NCBI GenBank assembly: GCA_037176705.1
Contig: CM073898.1
Span: forward strand, 42,509,488-42,573,487
Direction of reading: 5' to 3'
Source: Molossus alvarezi
Taxonomy: Eukaryota > Chordata > Mammalia > Chiroptera > Molossidae
Length of the DNA stretch: 64,000 nucleotides
This document shows positions 48,281 through 61,089 of this stretch, piece by piece. The number at the start of each line of letters is the position of its first letter. Within the stretch, counting starts at the first letter, position 1. Both the position numbers and the translations under genes were made by a program. A model generated the notes under the pieces. That model did no database searches, was not told the origin of the DNA, and was given only the letters and a program-made list of their open reading frames with translations.

Positions 48281-49045
48281 CTCTGCTGAGTTGTTGAAGA
48301 ATAGTCATGCAAGTGGTAGAATTTCAGCTGGACTTTACAGGGTATAGAATTCTACAGAGGCAACAACAAGTTCAGGTGTGATGGAAACCCCAAGACTTGC
48401 TAAGAAGAAAATGAAAATAACAGATATACAATGTCTACTTTGCAGATAATGCTAGATGGCATCCAACATGTGAGCTCCCAGATATTTTATCAAAAGCTTA
48501 CTGGGTAAACAGCTCCCTTCTCCCTCCTTCATATTTATATCTAGCCTCTAAATCATGTCAAAACATTTCAAAAATAAAGAATTTTTCCATGTTGGGAATT
48601 TTCTTCGACAAAGTGGTGGTGGGGAGTTCATTCAAGTTGGCTTAGGTAAGTTATTCCCTCCTATGAACCACTTGGCTAGCTCTAAGACAGGAAAATGCAG
48701 TAAGTCTCACCACAAACCACAAATAAAAATACTCACACTCTTTCATCCCTGAGTTACAGCTTTAAGATTAGACATTTAAAATCAAAATTATCTAATGCAA
48801 CCTAAAGCCTTTTCTCAAAACATCTTGTTTTGCACAAACAAAAGGGCCTTCTTACACACATCCATCCCCTAGCCCCATTGCAACCTTCCAATGCTCAGAT
48901 AGCACTGGGATAGGCAGGGAACATGTTTGAGGCAGGCATTTTTGAATTCCAGTGGAAAATAATTAGAGAAATGGGTACTTTAGAGCAACCATGAAAAACT
49001 TCTCCAACTTATTTAGCCAATTAGTTAACATTTACTAAGGCTCTA

Positions 49046-49230
49046 GAGCAGGGAGCAGCGATATTCTTTTTAATGAATTGTCAGATAGTAAATATTTTCA
49101 GCTTTGCGGGCCGTAAGGTCTCTGTGGCAATGATTCAACTCTGAGTTGCAGAATAAACAAATGCAACCATAGACAGTACTTAAATGAACGCGTGCGGCTG
49201 TGTCCCAGTACAACTTCATTTACAAAAGTC
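49046..49230 (+). mobile_element. Non-autonomous hAT (Charlie-type) relic
   Basis: 'cagatagtaaatattttcagctttgcgggccgtaaggtctctgtgg' and 'aaatgaacgcgtgcggctgtgtccc' then 'aacttcatttacaaaa' match a common old hAT element. The right end is missing. A 201-codon frame at 49200-49805 starts inside it and is not a gene I can support. Confidence 0.65.
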
Positions 49231-50639
49231 CCCTGCTCTGGCGAGAGTATGCATTCTTGGGGCTGCCCTGCTATATAGGTCAGCAGGCAGGACCTCAGGA
49301 ATTCTCACAATCAAAGGATGTTACCCATTGCTTCAACTCACAGGCCAGGCATGCTGTGTACCCATTCTTATCCACCATGGTCTTTATTCCCAGTTTGGTC
49401 TTTTTACTTGTCCAGCACTTGAACTGCTTGTGGATTTCCATTAACAGTTGTGGCAAAGGCAGTGGATTTATTAACTCTTTTTATTCACTCAGCATCCTCA
49501 TTTATAACAAGGATTTTTCTGGAGAGCACAGAGCAAAATCAATAATCGGAAATGGGGAGATGCGCATGTTACTTACCTGGTTCTCTTTATTCCCCCCACT
49601 TCATTTATGGTTGTTTATTTCCTCCCCTCCCCGTTCACTCTCTCAACCCCCTTCCTTCTTCCCACTTGGATTTTTATTTTGCTCTGATCTAAGACAAAAC
49701 ATATTTTGCGGGTCCCACATTAAATACATGGTTCAGTTGATTATGCTCAGGTTAAGGCAGAATGATGTTCCCAGCACTATGATCCTGCAGGAAAGTAAGA
49801 CTTAAATCCACACAGAAGATTCTATTCTTCTCCACTCAAACCCCAAGACTAGGAGAAGACATCAATCAGCAACCGATTTTAAAATTCTCTTTAAAAATGT
49901 TTTACTAGTTCATTTTACTTGGCATTTTAATCGCTATTTATATCTGTAAAGTAGTGATATAATTAGTAAAGCTATTAATGTTTCTTATGCTTAGTATTAC
50001 AAAGGCATAAATCTAGCTTATAGCAAAATAAATAATGATGATAACACTGTCAAGCATCAAAATAATTGCTGGATGGCTCAGTGTGAACCAAACAAGTCCT
50101 AGCCCTGTTCAACAGCTTTATCTGGTCACCTAGCCACCCTCCCTTTGAGCCATTCATGGGGCCCAGAAGGAACCTGGAGTAATAACCCCACTGTTCCTCT
50201 CACTTTCCACAGCACAGGAGGCTCGAGCATCCTGTCTGGTCCCTGATCTATTTCTACAATGGAAAAACAGGTTCATTTTATTGGGGCAGAATAAACATAA
50301 TGAAATTCTCTACCTGTCCTATTGCTAAACTCAGGGGGCTGAAGTCTCTGACCTCTCAGTTCTGTACATCTAGACCTTTGTTGGGCTGTTACAATGTTCC
50401 ACTCCACCAGAGGAAGGGTTAGCCCTATCTGACACAGAGTCCTACCTTTTAGTAGGGTTTCCATAAACAAAAGCCCACAAATGCGAGGTCAGACCTTCTA
50501 CTCAGGCCGATGAAAACTCCATTTGTTTCACTATCGGCCTTACACCCCACCACCTGCCTTTGCACAGAAGCAGGGGATGTAATCTTATCTATAAGCCCTT
50601 CCTAGCATTCCTGTTTTCAGTAACCAGAAAGGATTAAAA
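49231..50639. other. Unclassified non-coding stretch
   Basis: No exon or nameable repeat. Confidence 0.35.
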
Positions 50640-51260
50640 TGAACAGCCCTGCGCACTGGTCCTGAGTAATGGGCCTTCAAAAACCAAAGTATTAGACAAA
50701 TATATCAGCGATGAGATATAATACCAAGGGCTAGTTCCACAGTATCAGCATTTTTAACTTTCATTCTAAAGTGACTGGATGATAAGAGGGTACAATTCGA
50801 ATTTTGATTTCAGGGTGAGAAGATCTTTTTAATAAAACTGTTTTTACTATGTCGCTATATATCATTTCTCACCAAAATGCAAAACAAGGCCCAGGTCTCT
50901 CTCTCTCTCTCCAAAACATCCATAATGATAGATTTCCATTGTATTTTTTCATCCCTTGAATGAATTTTTCAAGCGAAATTTTTGTTACTACTATTGTTGA
51001 TGGCACCAAAGGTTTCAGGGAATCTTTCCTTGCTCAAAAAACAGTCTGCAGACCCAGACAGAGAGGAAGAGGAAGTTGTTTGGCTGAATAATGAGGGCTG
51101 AGCCAGAGCCCAGAGGTGGCATGCCTGAGGCCAGATGAATAGGATAGTGCTTTGTGCGTTCAAAAGGCAGTCTCTCTTTCTGTTATCCTCGGCCTGTTGC
51201 TCAGGCCGGCTAACAGCTAACTAGTGGACACGCATTACCATTCATTAGCATTTTTATGGC
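50640..51260. promoter_or_regulatory. Candidate conserved non-coding block
   Basis: Mostly free of named repeats, with balanced composition. A (TC)n tract lies at about 50897-50912. Inference only. Confidence 0.18.
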
Positions 51261-52309
51261 ACTTTATATTAGCCATGCACATTACAAACTGTATTGGTTA
51301 ACCTCACAACATTCCTTGTGAAATCACCACCATCACCATCGATTCACCCACATAGAGCAGCCCCTGTTCAAGGGAATGAAGTGCAACATTAGGACCAGGA
51401 AAATGACTGAGTCTGGGGTGCGGGTCCAAACAACGATGTCAAAGGAAGCTTGGGTGGAGGATCTGCGCAGCTCCTCCTGGCAACTCGGCCCCTAGTTCCA
51501 CTTACTTGTCTCTCATATCTGCCACCTTGGAGTTCAGGCAAACTCTTCTTGACCTCATCATTGTCAGACATTACTTGATAACAAGACTGGTCTGTGTTTC
51601 GCTTACTTTGTGAAATCATTTCTCCTCTCATTTTCTGAGAACCGCTCTTTTTACATTTCAACACGTAGCCAGTCTTTCTCTTGTGGACGGAGAAAACACC
51701 TTATTTATTTTCCACGATCTTACGCATTTTATAGATCACATCCTCTCCCTGGCTTGGTTTTTCCGGAACCACGTCTCCTTCTGTAACTCTACATATCCTC
51801 ACATAATGCCTTTAGTCCCCTTTCCTCCGCTTTCTTGTACTGCACATGCTGCATCAATAATGTGGATGTCAGATTTGGGCACAGTACTTTTTCCAAGTCC
51901 ATCATCAGCGTCCTGTTCCCCCTGATTGAGAGGCCAGGCCCAGCAAGTGGGGAACCATGTTCGATTCCAGAGCGAAAACAGTGGTTGAGCCACAGAGAGA
52001 GAACTCTGTCTGGGTCAATCTCTGTCGACTGGACAAGCTCGCTAACCCAAAAGGAGGAGCCCAGTGTCTAAAAACTGTCAGAGAGCTAACTTCCTACTTG
52101 TTTTAACCTTTTTCTCCAAGGAGCTTCAGAGATGGAGGACACACTGTAGGAAGAGGACCAGACAGAGAGCAGGCCAAGAGCGCCCAGAACCTCCAGGAGA
52201 GGCACACACAGCTTCCGACGCTGCCAACCCATCTGAAAGCTAGCCCTGGTTCAGGAGACTCCCTCCTTCACAACGCGGTTCAGCGAATGCCTAGTACATG
52301 TACTTAAAA
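51261..52309. other. Unclassified non-coding stretch
   Basis: No exon or nameable repeat. Confidence 0.35.
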
Positions 52310-52995
52310 AAAATTTTTTGAAATACATCCAGACTTCAAAATGTTATAAAATTGGCACACACAAAATTATACATACCTTCACCCAAATTCTTCGACTATT
52401 AATATCTTTTATAACCATCATATAATTACATAAACCAGGAAATTAGCATCGAACCAATGTTATAATCCAATTTAAAGGCTATTCTATATTCAAATTCTGC
52501 CAATTGTTATATTTAAGTCCCTTTTTTGGTGGGGGCCAGTATCCAATTTTGGATCCTAAATTGCATTTAGATAGTTCCGCAATCTTCCTTTTATCTTTCA
52601 TGACCTTGATATTTTTGAAGAGTACATACAGGTCAGTTGTTTTTTACAAAGTCCCCCAATTTGGGTTGGTCTGATGATTCCTTGAGATTAAATTCTGGTT
52701 ATGTATTTTTGGCAAGAATATTACAAACATGGTTCTCTGTCCTTCTCAGTGCTTTACATCAAGAGGGGCTTGGTTTAGATTGGCCCCTTTATTATTAGAT
52801 AACAGACATTGTTATTAGTGATGTTAACTTTGATCACTTGAAACAGGTGGTATTTGTCAGGTTTCTCCTGTATCAGATTACTATTTTTCCCATCTTAATT
52901 TACATGTATCGTGAGGAGATATTTTGGATGGTAAATATTCTGTTTTTAATCATGCATTCACATATTAATTTTAGCATCCTTGACAGATTTTTTGA
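52310..52995 (-). mobile_element. Old L1 3' region on the minus strand
   Basis: The reverse-complement L1M blocks 'tcatgaccttgatatttttgaagagtac', 'cccccaatttgggttggtctgatgattcctt', 'gatgttaactttgatcacttg' and 'gtttctcctgtatcagattac' are in order. Confidence 0.7.
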
Positions 52996-52999
52996 TATG

Positions 53000-53205
53000 C
53001 CACAAGTTTCCTAAGCATCTTTCATATGTTATTTCATTTAATTCTCATAGCCAGACTATCAGGCAGCTATTATTATTTTTTGCCTTATTTTATCATTGTG
53101 GAATCTGAAGTTCAGAGTGATGTAGCAACTCAACCCAAGACACACAGCTACTAGAAGTGGTAGAGCCAGGATATGGACCTAAGTCTGACTTGACCATTTT
53201 GCAAC
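53000..53205 (+). repeat. MIR
   Basis: 'catatgttatttcatttaattctcatagcc', 'gaatctgaagttcagagtgatgtagcaact' and 'gacacacagctactagaagtggtagagccagg' follow MIR. Confidence 0.8.
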
Positions 53206-53689
53206 TGAGAGAAGAAGCAACCCAGCATCTGAAGTCCATGACTTATGGCCTGAAAGAAGCATGAAAGTACATGTATCAGCGGCACGTTATTGATGCTCTA
53301 AGCTAAAACAGGAAGTGGTGAGGATGTTGGAGAAGGAACACTGGGTTGTTACATTCAATTCAGGTGGCATTGGTACATTCTTTCTCTCTCTTTTTATTTG
53401 AGCATAATCCTTTAGTCAGCATTGTGGAAAGCAAGTTAATAGACATGACCCAACCCTTAAAACTTTAACACTTACATTAATCAAGGCCAATGAATTATGA
53501 CATAGAGCACAGCTCAACAAGCAGACAACCCCTAGGAAGGAGTTAGGGATCTCTAACATTTAAGTCAGGTATGTCCTGAGGCCCAGTGAATAAACAAAAT
53601 CTGGAGAGAGATCTTGGACACGGAGTGCTTAATAAATGTAAGGCCATGGAAAAACTCTTCTTATTAAACAATGCTAGTTGATACTATTT

Positions 53690-53797
53690 TATCAAGTTCT
53701 GTGAGTGCAGAGACCACTTCTATCTTGTCTGTTAGTGTATCTCCCAAACCTAGCACAGTGCCTGACTCACAGAGTCCAATATTCATTTGAATGAATG
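53690..53797 (+). repeat. L2 3' end
   Basis: 'gtgagtgcagagaccacttctatcttgtctgtt' and 'cctagcacagtgcctgactcacagag' followed by 'gaatgaatg' match the L2 tail. Confidence 0.7.
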
Positions 53798-53904
53798 TTC
53801 TGGTCAAAGTATTATGTTTCAAAGTGTTCTAGGCAGAATATGTGGTAATAATGAGGGTTCTGAGGAAGCTGAGGAATGTTTAAGTAGGAATGCAGCCTGA
53901 TAAA

Positions 53905-54116
53905 TATATATATATATATTTTTTTTAATATGTTTTTATTGATTTCTTTGAGAGAGAGAGAAACCGATGTGAGAGAGAAACATCAATTGGTTGCTTCCTG
54001 CACTCCATCTACTGGGGATCAAGCCCGCAACCTGGGCATTTGCCCTGACCAGGAATCAAACCGGAATCTCTCAGTCCATGGGACGAGGCTCAATCCACTG
54101 AATCACATTGGCTGAG
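53905..54116 (-). mobile_element. Ves SINE, different tail type
   Basis: On the minus strand the body and pyrimidine-rich part end in 'gaaatcaataaaaacatatt' instead of the tcctc/gagga type seen in the other copies, so it is another subfamily. The tRNA head is diverged. A duplication ctgataaa flanks it (53897-53904 and 54117-54124). Confidence 0.85.
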
Positions 54117-54399
54117 CTGATAAAAGTACTTTTTAATGGATGCATTGGCCCCAGTACCAATAACCGTTTCATCTTCCTTTGATTCTGTAGACTCCTGTAT
54201 AGCTTGTCTTTAAGAGAAAAGATCTGGGGAGGGAGACTCATTCTGTTGTTGCTATTCTGTTCTGTTTGGGGTAAAGCTGCTCATATTGTTTGTGAGTCAC
54301 CTGCACTAACACAGACACCAGTACCCTACTCCCTTGAAACACTTCTATGCCCCTCATCCCGTGTTTCCCAGACTCTTCCAGTTATAAGTTACAGAACCT

Positions 54400-54900
54400 G
54401 ACTGCAGCTAGCAGTGATAAAACAAACGATCAGCCCATGAAGCTGGCCTCAGACACAGCTAGACAGAAGTTCAAGTGATGGCACCAAATGATGTCTGTTT
54501 CTCTTACAATCTCCTAGCATGTCTCTGTTCAGCTCAAACTGCTCTTTCTGCACTGTGTCAGGAGAGTAGCTAGCAGCCCCTCACTCACCTGTCCCCAGCC
54601 TGGCAAGCCCAGAGGAAAGAACAAGCCTTCCCCATAGCTCTGGCAGAAAGTCCCAGAGGGATTATGATTGGCCAGACTGAGTCAGATGTCCAACCCTGAA
54701 CCAATCAATATAGCCAAAGTGGTGAGACACTCTGACTGGCTAGGTCTCAGTCACATGCTCAGCCCTGTGGCAGGGCAGCCCACTTGAATGGATCATGTGC
54801 AATGGGTTCTCCCACAGGGAAAAAAAAAATTCATTGCCAGAAGTGAATAAGGAGACATAATCATTGACAGTCAAAAAGTACCAGGGGCCCACCATAGTCT
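54400..54900 (+). repeat. Possible old dispersed repeat
   Basis: Wording such as 'agaaagtcccagagggattatgattggcc' and 'ctgactggctaggtctcagtcacatg' recurs in old mammalian repeats, but I cannot name the family. Confidence 0.35.
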
Positions 54901-55064
54901 ACACTTAAAAGTAGCACAGACTCTGGTGCCCCTGCTCTTGTCAGTTTTTCTTAAACTGCACTAGCACCACAGATACATTCTTCTCTGACATCTTGCGGTG
55001 TTAGCTCTGCAGCCATGCACTGTCCCCCACAGCCCCATAACTGCGTGTGGCATCTCTGATAAGA

Positions 55065-55150
55065 TGACGAGCTGCTAGAAGGTAGACGTCTTGTCTTACT
55101 GTCTGTCCTATACGCTGCGCCTTCCACCCTAGCACAGCACACATCATAGA
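55065..55150 (+). repeat. L2 3' end fragment
   Basis: 'gctagaaggtagacgtcttgtcttactgtctgtcc' and 'accctagcacagcacacatcat' match the L2 tail. Confidence 0.5.
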
Positions 55151-55379
55151 CACTTCACAATGACTTTAAGCCAGAACCTAGTGCTGCCATATCAACTCAT
55201 TTCAGGCCTCCTTGCTGACTATTTGGGCTTCCGCACAGAGTGGGCACCTGACGACCTTTCTGGTTTGAATCATGGCAAAGAGCCCCAAGCAGGTACCGCA
55301 GGCCAAGATGACACCAAGTCCCCAAAAGTCTTTCTTTCAAAAGTTAGCAAAGACTTTCCAAACTAGAACACTTAGAAGA

Positions 55380-56700
55380 AATTCGAAATGAGATTTTTAG
55401 CCCCTGCCACTGATAGAAGAGGAGCTGCCATGTGAGAAGCGAAAAAAAGAGACAAAACTCCCTCCGCCCTGCGCCGCCAGCCCCACTCCTGCTCCCTCTC
55501 AGCAGCCGGCTCCCCGAGCCCGTCGACCTTGCGCTGGAAGCCGGTCACGTGGTGCTCAAGTTATCAGACATCACCTGCCTGGGTGCATGCTTCTGACTTT
55601 TGTCTGTGTTTCTATTACACAAATGCCACAAATTCTGTCTTTGCAAGATTGAATTGAAGATTGAGCTGCCTGAAATCTGAAGAGGGGAGCTTCTCCTTCC
55701 CCTCTGCTCCAGCCAGAGACCCAGGGCCCGTCCCCAGCACATCCCTAACTGCGTATGGTTCCCTGGAGCAGGTCTGGAGGAGATTTATGTTTATCCAAGT
55801 TCCCATGCCCGCTGGCCTTCTGAATCAAAGGTGGAGTTATAAACCAAAGAAATTTACTGCAGAGTCTAGTATGCTCTTGTGAAGCTGAACCATTTCACTC
55901 CTTTTTAATAAGGTTAAAAATAGTTACAAGTGGAGCATTGGAATAAGGGCTTGAAAGAGCTCTGTGGCGCATCTGTGACTTAGGCCTGGCCGATTTTACA
56001 GCCCTGCCTATTAAAAAGCCCAGGCCACGGTGGCTCCGGCTCCTCGCCCTCACCAGGCTCACTAACAGTGCAGCCTGTGGGCCGCCTGACATTTCCAGCC
56101 CTGGCGTCTGTATTCCAGAACAATCGATGGGGGCCAGCCAGCCTCTGCTTACAATTATGGAGGGTCATTTTAACTACCTGTTGACTTGCTTCATATTAAG
56201 GACTGCCAGCTGATGCAGAAAAGATCTGGCAAAAGGGGAGAGCAAAACCTTTCCTGGAGCTCAACTTTGAGATGGCCAAAAATAAACCCACCAAAGGGGC
56301 AAGTTCATAGCACTGCTACCTCCACACTTTGCGGCTGAATGGAAGGAGGAAAGCAAATGAAACCCATAAAGCCTCAGACCAAGAAGGAGAAAACGAGTGA
56401 GAGAGAAGATCCCATTCCTCAATCCCCTGCCCAGGTCGAAGTCCCACTCCATCCACCGATGAGCAAACCTGTGCACTTCTAAGTGGAAAGCAGCAGCGAG
56501 GCCCCTGCTCCTGCAGCAGTCTAAACGGTAATGTGATTATAAACCTCAGATCAAAGGATCGAAAGGATCCTGGCCAAATGCCAGGGAGAGTCATGGCTCC
56601 CGATAGAACTAAATCAGGTCCAATCTGGATCTGAGAATAATAAAGCAATTAACCACGAAGTGACAGAAGCTGAATTTCACAGTAAAAGCAGTGCTAACCA
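55380..56700. promoter_or_regulatory. Candidate conserved non-coding block with a small CpG cluster
   Basis: Repeat-poor over about 1.3 kb. 55465-55560 is GC-rich with several CpGs, but far too short for an island. The rest is balanced with no exon signature. An enhancer is a guess. Confidence 0.22.
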
Positions 56701-57202
56701 GCCATTTAGCATCATGAGAACAAGACCCCTTTCTTCAGCCACCTGCGGTCACCACCCCACCCCCTGCTCTATAATTCCCACCCCCCTTGCAACTCGTTGA
56801 AAGCAAAAGATTAAGCCCAGGCCTGCACTAACAGGCAGACAGAGTGGGGGCAGTGGACAGACCCCTTATTCAGAGGCCTCCAAAGGGCATGTTGACTTGG
56901 CTCAGAGAAAAAAAAAAAAGAGCTTGCGAACTACTCAGAACTTTTCAAAACAAGTCTCTGGCTACTTATTTAATTGGCAGAGATGAAAGGCAAGGATATG
57001 ATGAGAAACAGTGGTGTTATCAGAAATGGAGGAAAAATCAGAACAGCGGTCTTAGCCTCCATCACTAAAGAATCTCCAAAGACATAAAAAGCGGCCTGGG
57101 TTTCTGAAAATCACACTTAAGCTCCCAGGTCTACATCGACCTAAGCTTGAAGGTCTGACCATCCTTGCTTGCTTTACCCCCAAGCACACACACATGCACA
57201 CA
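56701..57202. other. Unclassified non-coding stretch
   Basis: No exon or nameable repeat. A pure A-run lies near 56908-56920. Confidence 0.35.
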
Positions 57203-57233
57203 CATACACAAACACACACACACACACACACAG
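57203..57233 (+). repeat. (CA)n microsatellite
   Basis: About 30 bp of CA dinucleotides with one interruption. Flanking open frames are artefacts. Confidence 0.95.
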
Positions 57234-57495
57234 AATATTGCCACATTCATATTTTAGAAGTGCGCTGTCTTTTCCACCTGCTGTGGCCGGGCAGTAGAAC
57301 ATATGGTCTGTCAGGCCACCCACTGATAAGAGCCACCTTCGTTACCAGCCACAATGAGCCGACTGGGGATGGAACTTTAGAATTACATAACTTGTTTCTG
57401 AGTCCTTCAGTCAATTCAATTATACACAGAGCTTAATTTTACCATTCATTTTCTAGGAGACTCCAAGAAGAGGAAACCAGAAAATATATAAGAAT

Positions 57496-57602
57496 GAAAG
57501 AAAAAGAGGAAGGAAGGAAGGGAGGGAGGGAGGGAGGAAGGAAGGGAGGAAGGGAGGGAGGGAGGGAGGGAGGGAGGAAGGAAGAGAAGGAGGGAGGAAG
57601 AG
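57496..57602 (+). repeat. 107-bp uninterrupted homopurine (GGAA/GGGA) tract
   Basis: Every base from 57496 to 57602 is A or G, mainly GGAA and GGGA units. Such mirror-rich purine tracts can form triplex (H-DNA). Confidence 0.95.
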
Positions 57603-58244
57603 CAGTTCCTTAGACTTCTAGACCTACATATATCACACTTGCAAGTGTGTACATGCGTAAAAATGAGAGTATTTAGTTCTAGCTAGTTGCTGTAATATTA
57701 TTAAAGCCTTTGAACATTGAACATGTTGCTAATCACCCTTACAAGTTCCTGTGCATGCACTGGTACCTTGAAGGAAAAATAAGGGGGAAAAAAAAAATCA
57801 TGTCCACTCTTCTCTTTAAAAAGAACTACATAATCCATTTGAAAAGGTTAAAGAAACAACACATTAGGTAACCCAAGTGATACATTTTGGGGACAAGAGA
57901 AGCATGCAAAAGAGGAGGTAAGCTGGAATTCAGTAGGCTCCCTCACTGGGATGCCTCCCCAGCACTATAATCCAACCTTTGGTCAACCCGCACAGAATCC
58001 AGTTCTTGCAACGGCATAGAAGTGAGTTTCCGTCAAGTTGGCACAATGATTCTTCTTTGGGAAGATGTTTGTTTTATCAAGGAAAAGAATTTTAGCCAAC
58101 TGTGGGCAGGTTATTATCCAAAATGGGTCTTTCAATCAGGTTAAATTAAAAAAGACCTGAAATGAGGAAATTATCTTTCCCTTCTAATGAGAATCTTTGA
58201 ATATGGACAGAGTCAAGCTGGTGCACTTCAAACGTTCCCCTCTG

Positions 58245-58280
<36 letters not shown>

Positions 58281-58379
58281 ACGGACATGTACCCATGCAT
58301 GCACACACGGTGAACCCGATGTCTGTGCCTGTCTTCTAAATCACGAGTGCGGGGGTTATAATGGGAACACTGACAGGCC
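57603..58379. other. Mostly unclassified non-coding stretch
   Basis: Besides the (GA)n tract at 58247-58278 nothing is nameable. Confidence 0.35.
58247..58278 (+). repeat. (GA)n microsatellite
   Basis: A 32-bp pure GA dinucleotide tract. Confidence 0.95.
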
Positions 58380-58960
58380 CATAACTACAGCAGCATTAGC
58401 AGCACCACCACAGTCACCATTTAAGCTCTTTTTTTTCTCCTAGAAATGACTTGCCCAACCAATGAGAACAGAGTAAACACGGCTGGCATCTTAATGACCT
58501 TTGAGCATTAGCAGATGGCCTTTTTATGACCACAGATTAGCAGTACATGGTCGTTCGTTAATGGCCGAGAACAGGTGCCAGTGGTCCCTTACACTCCTTT
58601 TTTGTGCCGGTTCTTTACCTTCTCGAGTAAGAAGGGTTAGTCTCCCAGTGGGGCCGCTTTCTCTGCGCCATCCTTTGTTCCTCTTCTGGCTGCAACACAG
58701 CCCGTTCCCCCAACCCAAAGAGGGTGCAAGGATGCAAGCCCTTCAATGTCCCCATCTCCCTGTGCCTTTCCCTTTGTCTCTCTCTGAAAGCAGCCTCCTC
58801 TGGAAAGGGGTTTCTCCGCCTTGCAGTTTTTGAACCAGAGGAGCCCAGCAGCAAAGGAAGGACTACTGTAAAGCAGCCTGTTTACAGGAGGATGCCTGGT
58901 GCTATGGATATACATGATAACAAAACACAACCAAGGCGTCATCCAGTCTTAATTAAATGA
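58380..58960. promoter_or_regulatory. Candidate conserved non-coding block
   Basis: Repeat-free; 'accaatgagaacagag' and 'cttaattaaatgaatcag' motifs. Inference only. Confidence 0.22.
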
Positions 58961-59559
58961 ATCAGTCAGAGCAGGTGAAGCCATCTCAAGCCTTTCTTTC
59001 GGCCATTTACAGCACCCAATTAATTTCACCTAGAGGAATGTCTCTTTCCCCTGCCCTGCGCGCTGCCCCTGCCTCCCACCTCCAGGACCACTTCCCTCTC
59101 TCACCTACCTCTCACTTCCCATCATTTCACCCCCAGGAAGAAATGCAGCTGTTCAGAGCCAGCACTCAGTGTGTGTAAACGATCTCCTCCCATATTTGGT
59201 ATTTGGGTAAACCTCGCTTTGGGCGACTTTAGTCCAGCAGTAGAGCCATGCAAGAGGGCACCGGGATGCAGAATTGCCAAAATGAGTGTCTATGTTCATC
59301 TCTGTGGGTGGGGAAAAAAAAACAAAAACGCCTGCGATTAACCGGAGATGCTGACTGACTCCAGGATCCTGGGGCTGCAATCCCCATGAGCTGAAGAAGC
59401 CCACTTTCAAGTCGAAGCAGAACCCGAACTTGGGACATTCACAGAACACGGTAACCGGGACACCCGGATCTGGAGGCTGAAGCCCTCTTCTCTCAAAGAC
59501 AGGCGCCTGAAGGAGGGACAGAGGGGGCAAAGCACAGCGCAGGTTCTCCTGCCCCGCAC
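58961..59559. other. Unclassified non-coding stretch
   Basis: No exon or nameable repeat. It lies between two candidate regulatory blocks. Confidence 0.3.
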
Positions 59560-61060
59560 GCAGAGAGGGCTGCTGGGGGAATAAAAAGTATTGCTTTTCG
59601 AAATAGAAGTCGAAGGTATATCATTGGAAAACGACTTGTTTTCCAAAACAGACAAAGCTTTCGCTTTCCTAAAATGTTGCAAGATATGTGTCTGTTACAC
59701 CTGCTTTAAATTTCTCAGGAAATCGCAGGCATCTTGTCTTTTAAATCAATTAAAGATCCCCAAATGGACAGATTTGTTACAGCATGAATGGAAATATGGA
59801 CATTTTAAGGATTTCTTACTTGTGAATGGGCTGGGGGATTTACTCTGTTGTGACAGGATTGTTCTTTTAAAAAATCCTATTTTCAGCTTTTAAAAGCTGT
59901 ATGTTCTCAAGTGAATATTACATCTGTGGGATATTTGTTGCTGCTTGGGGCTGATCACTTGGAGTGGGGGAAGAGGATGACATTATTTTGGAGAGATTGA
60001 ATCACAAAGTCAGATTTAAAAGTGGCCCCTCTCCGGCGCGCACAGGGACAGTATGGCTCGAGCCAGCCTCTCTCTGCTCCATACTTCGCCTTCCAAAACG
60101 AGGGCGCCTGTGCCATCTCACTGAAACCCCGGGGGACAGCTCTCTCAATTCTTGGTCAGGTTTCAAGGTGGAGTCTTTACTCAAAGCTTCCTCTTTGCCC
60201 CAGCCCCTCCCGCTGTGGCTCAGAGGTGTAAAACCAATTAAGAAAATGATTCCCAAGATGTTGAATTTCGGATCTGTTGGGCAAGTTCCCCCCACCCCCA
60301 TTTCAAATATGAGGGAGACAAAAGGAGAGAGGAAGAAAGGGAGCTCACTTAGCCAACAGGGAACACTGTTACAAAGAAGAACAACTGTTAGGGAGAGAAA
60401 TAAACTCAGCCCCCCCCAGCCCCCCCGCCTTGATCCTTTCTGTGGACCACACATGAAACAAGGAAGGAATAACAAGTAAGGGCTAAGTGAAGGGCACCCT
60501 ATTCCTGGACCTCTTATTTGCAGAAAATATACAGCTATATCTCTCCACAGCAGACTCTGCTTTCAGAAAGCCCTAATTTAAACTATTAATATATAAATAT
60601 CCTTTCCTGGCTTGAGTCAAATCCAGATCTCATCTTTGTATCGCACAGTCAAAAAGATAAAATGAAAAATCCATTACTAATTAGACTGTTAAATTAAACC
60701 GCTTTAACTTTATTTTATGAGAGGCATAAAGTACATAAAGAGAAGACGCAAAGTGGCACCATGACCTTTAGCGGTGCCTGGGGCTCACCCCCGTGCTTTT
60801 CCAACCACTTGCCTGAACACTCCCGGATTGGCTAACACCTTCAGTTCCCTCTCCACCACTCCTAAACCTGAAGGATTTATTTTTAACAGTCCCTCACCCA
60901 CATAATGACTTTAAAATTCCTTAGGTTCATACCTTAAAATATAGCTGGGAATTAAGAAATAATGTCAATTAATAGTTGAAGCTCAGAGGCACTAATGGAG
61001 TTAGCTAACCACTTCCTCCTGAAAAGCTGTCTTAAGTACATGGAAAACTCGAACCACCCT
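59560..61060. promoter_or_regulatory. Candidate conserved non-coding block rich in homeodomain cores
   Basis: Repeat-free for about 1.5 kb. ATTA-type cores: 'atcaattaaag' (about 59746), 'ccaattaag' (about 60233), 'actaattagac' (about 60676), 'aaattaaacc' and 'tcaattaatag' (about 60966). Some short G/C runs (60410-60428). The style resembles a developmental enhancer; conservation is untested. Confidence 0.3.
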
Positions 61061-61089
61061 AAGATCTCCGCGCTATGCGCACAGGTCAC

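Noticed and set aside
49200..49805. 201-codon open frame
   Set aside because: It begins within a hAT relic and has no domain or conserved motif.
55465..55560. CpG-island promoter
   Set aside because: Too short and isolated; no exon or transcript start is visible beside it.
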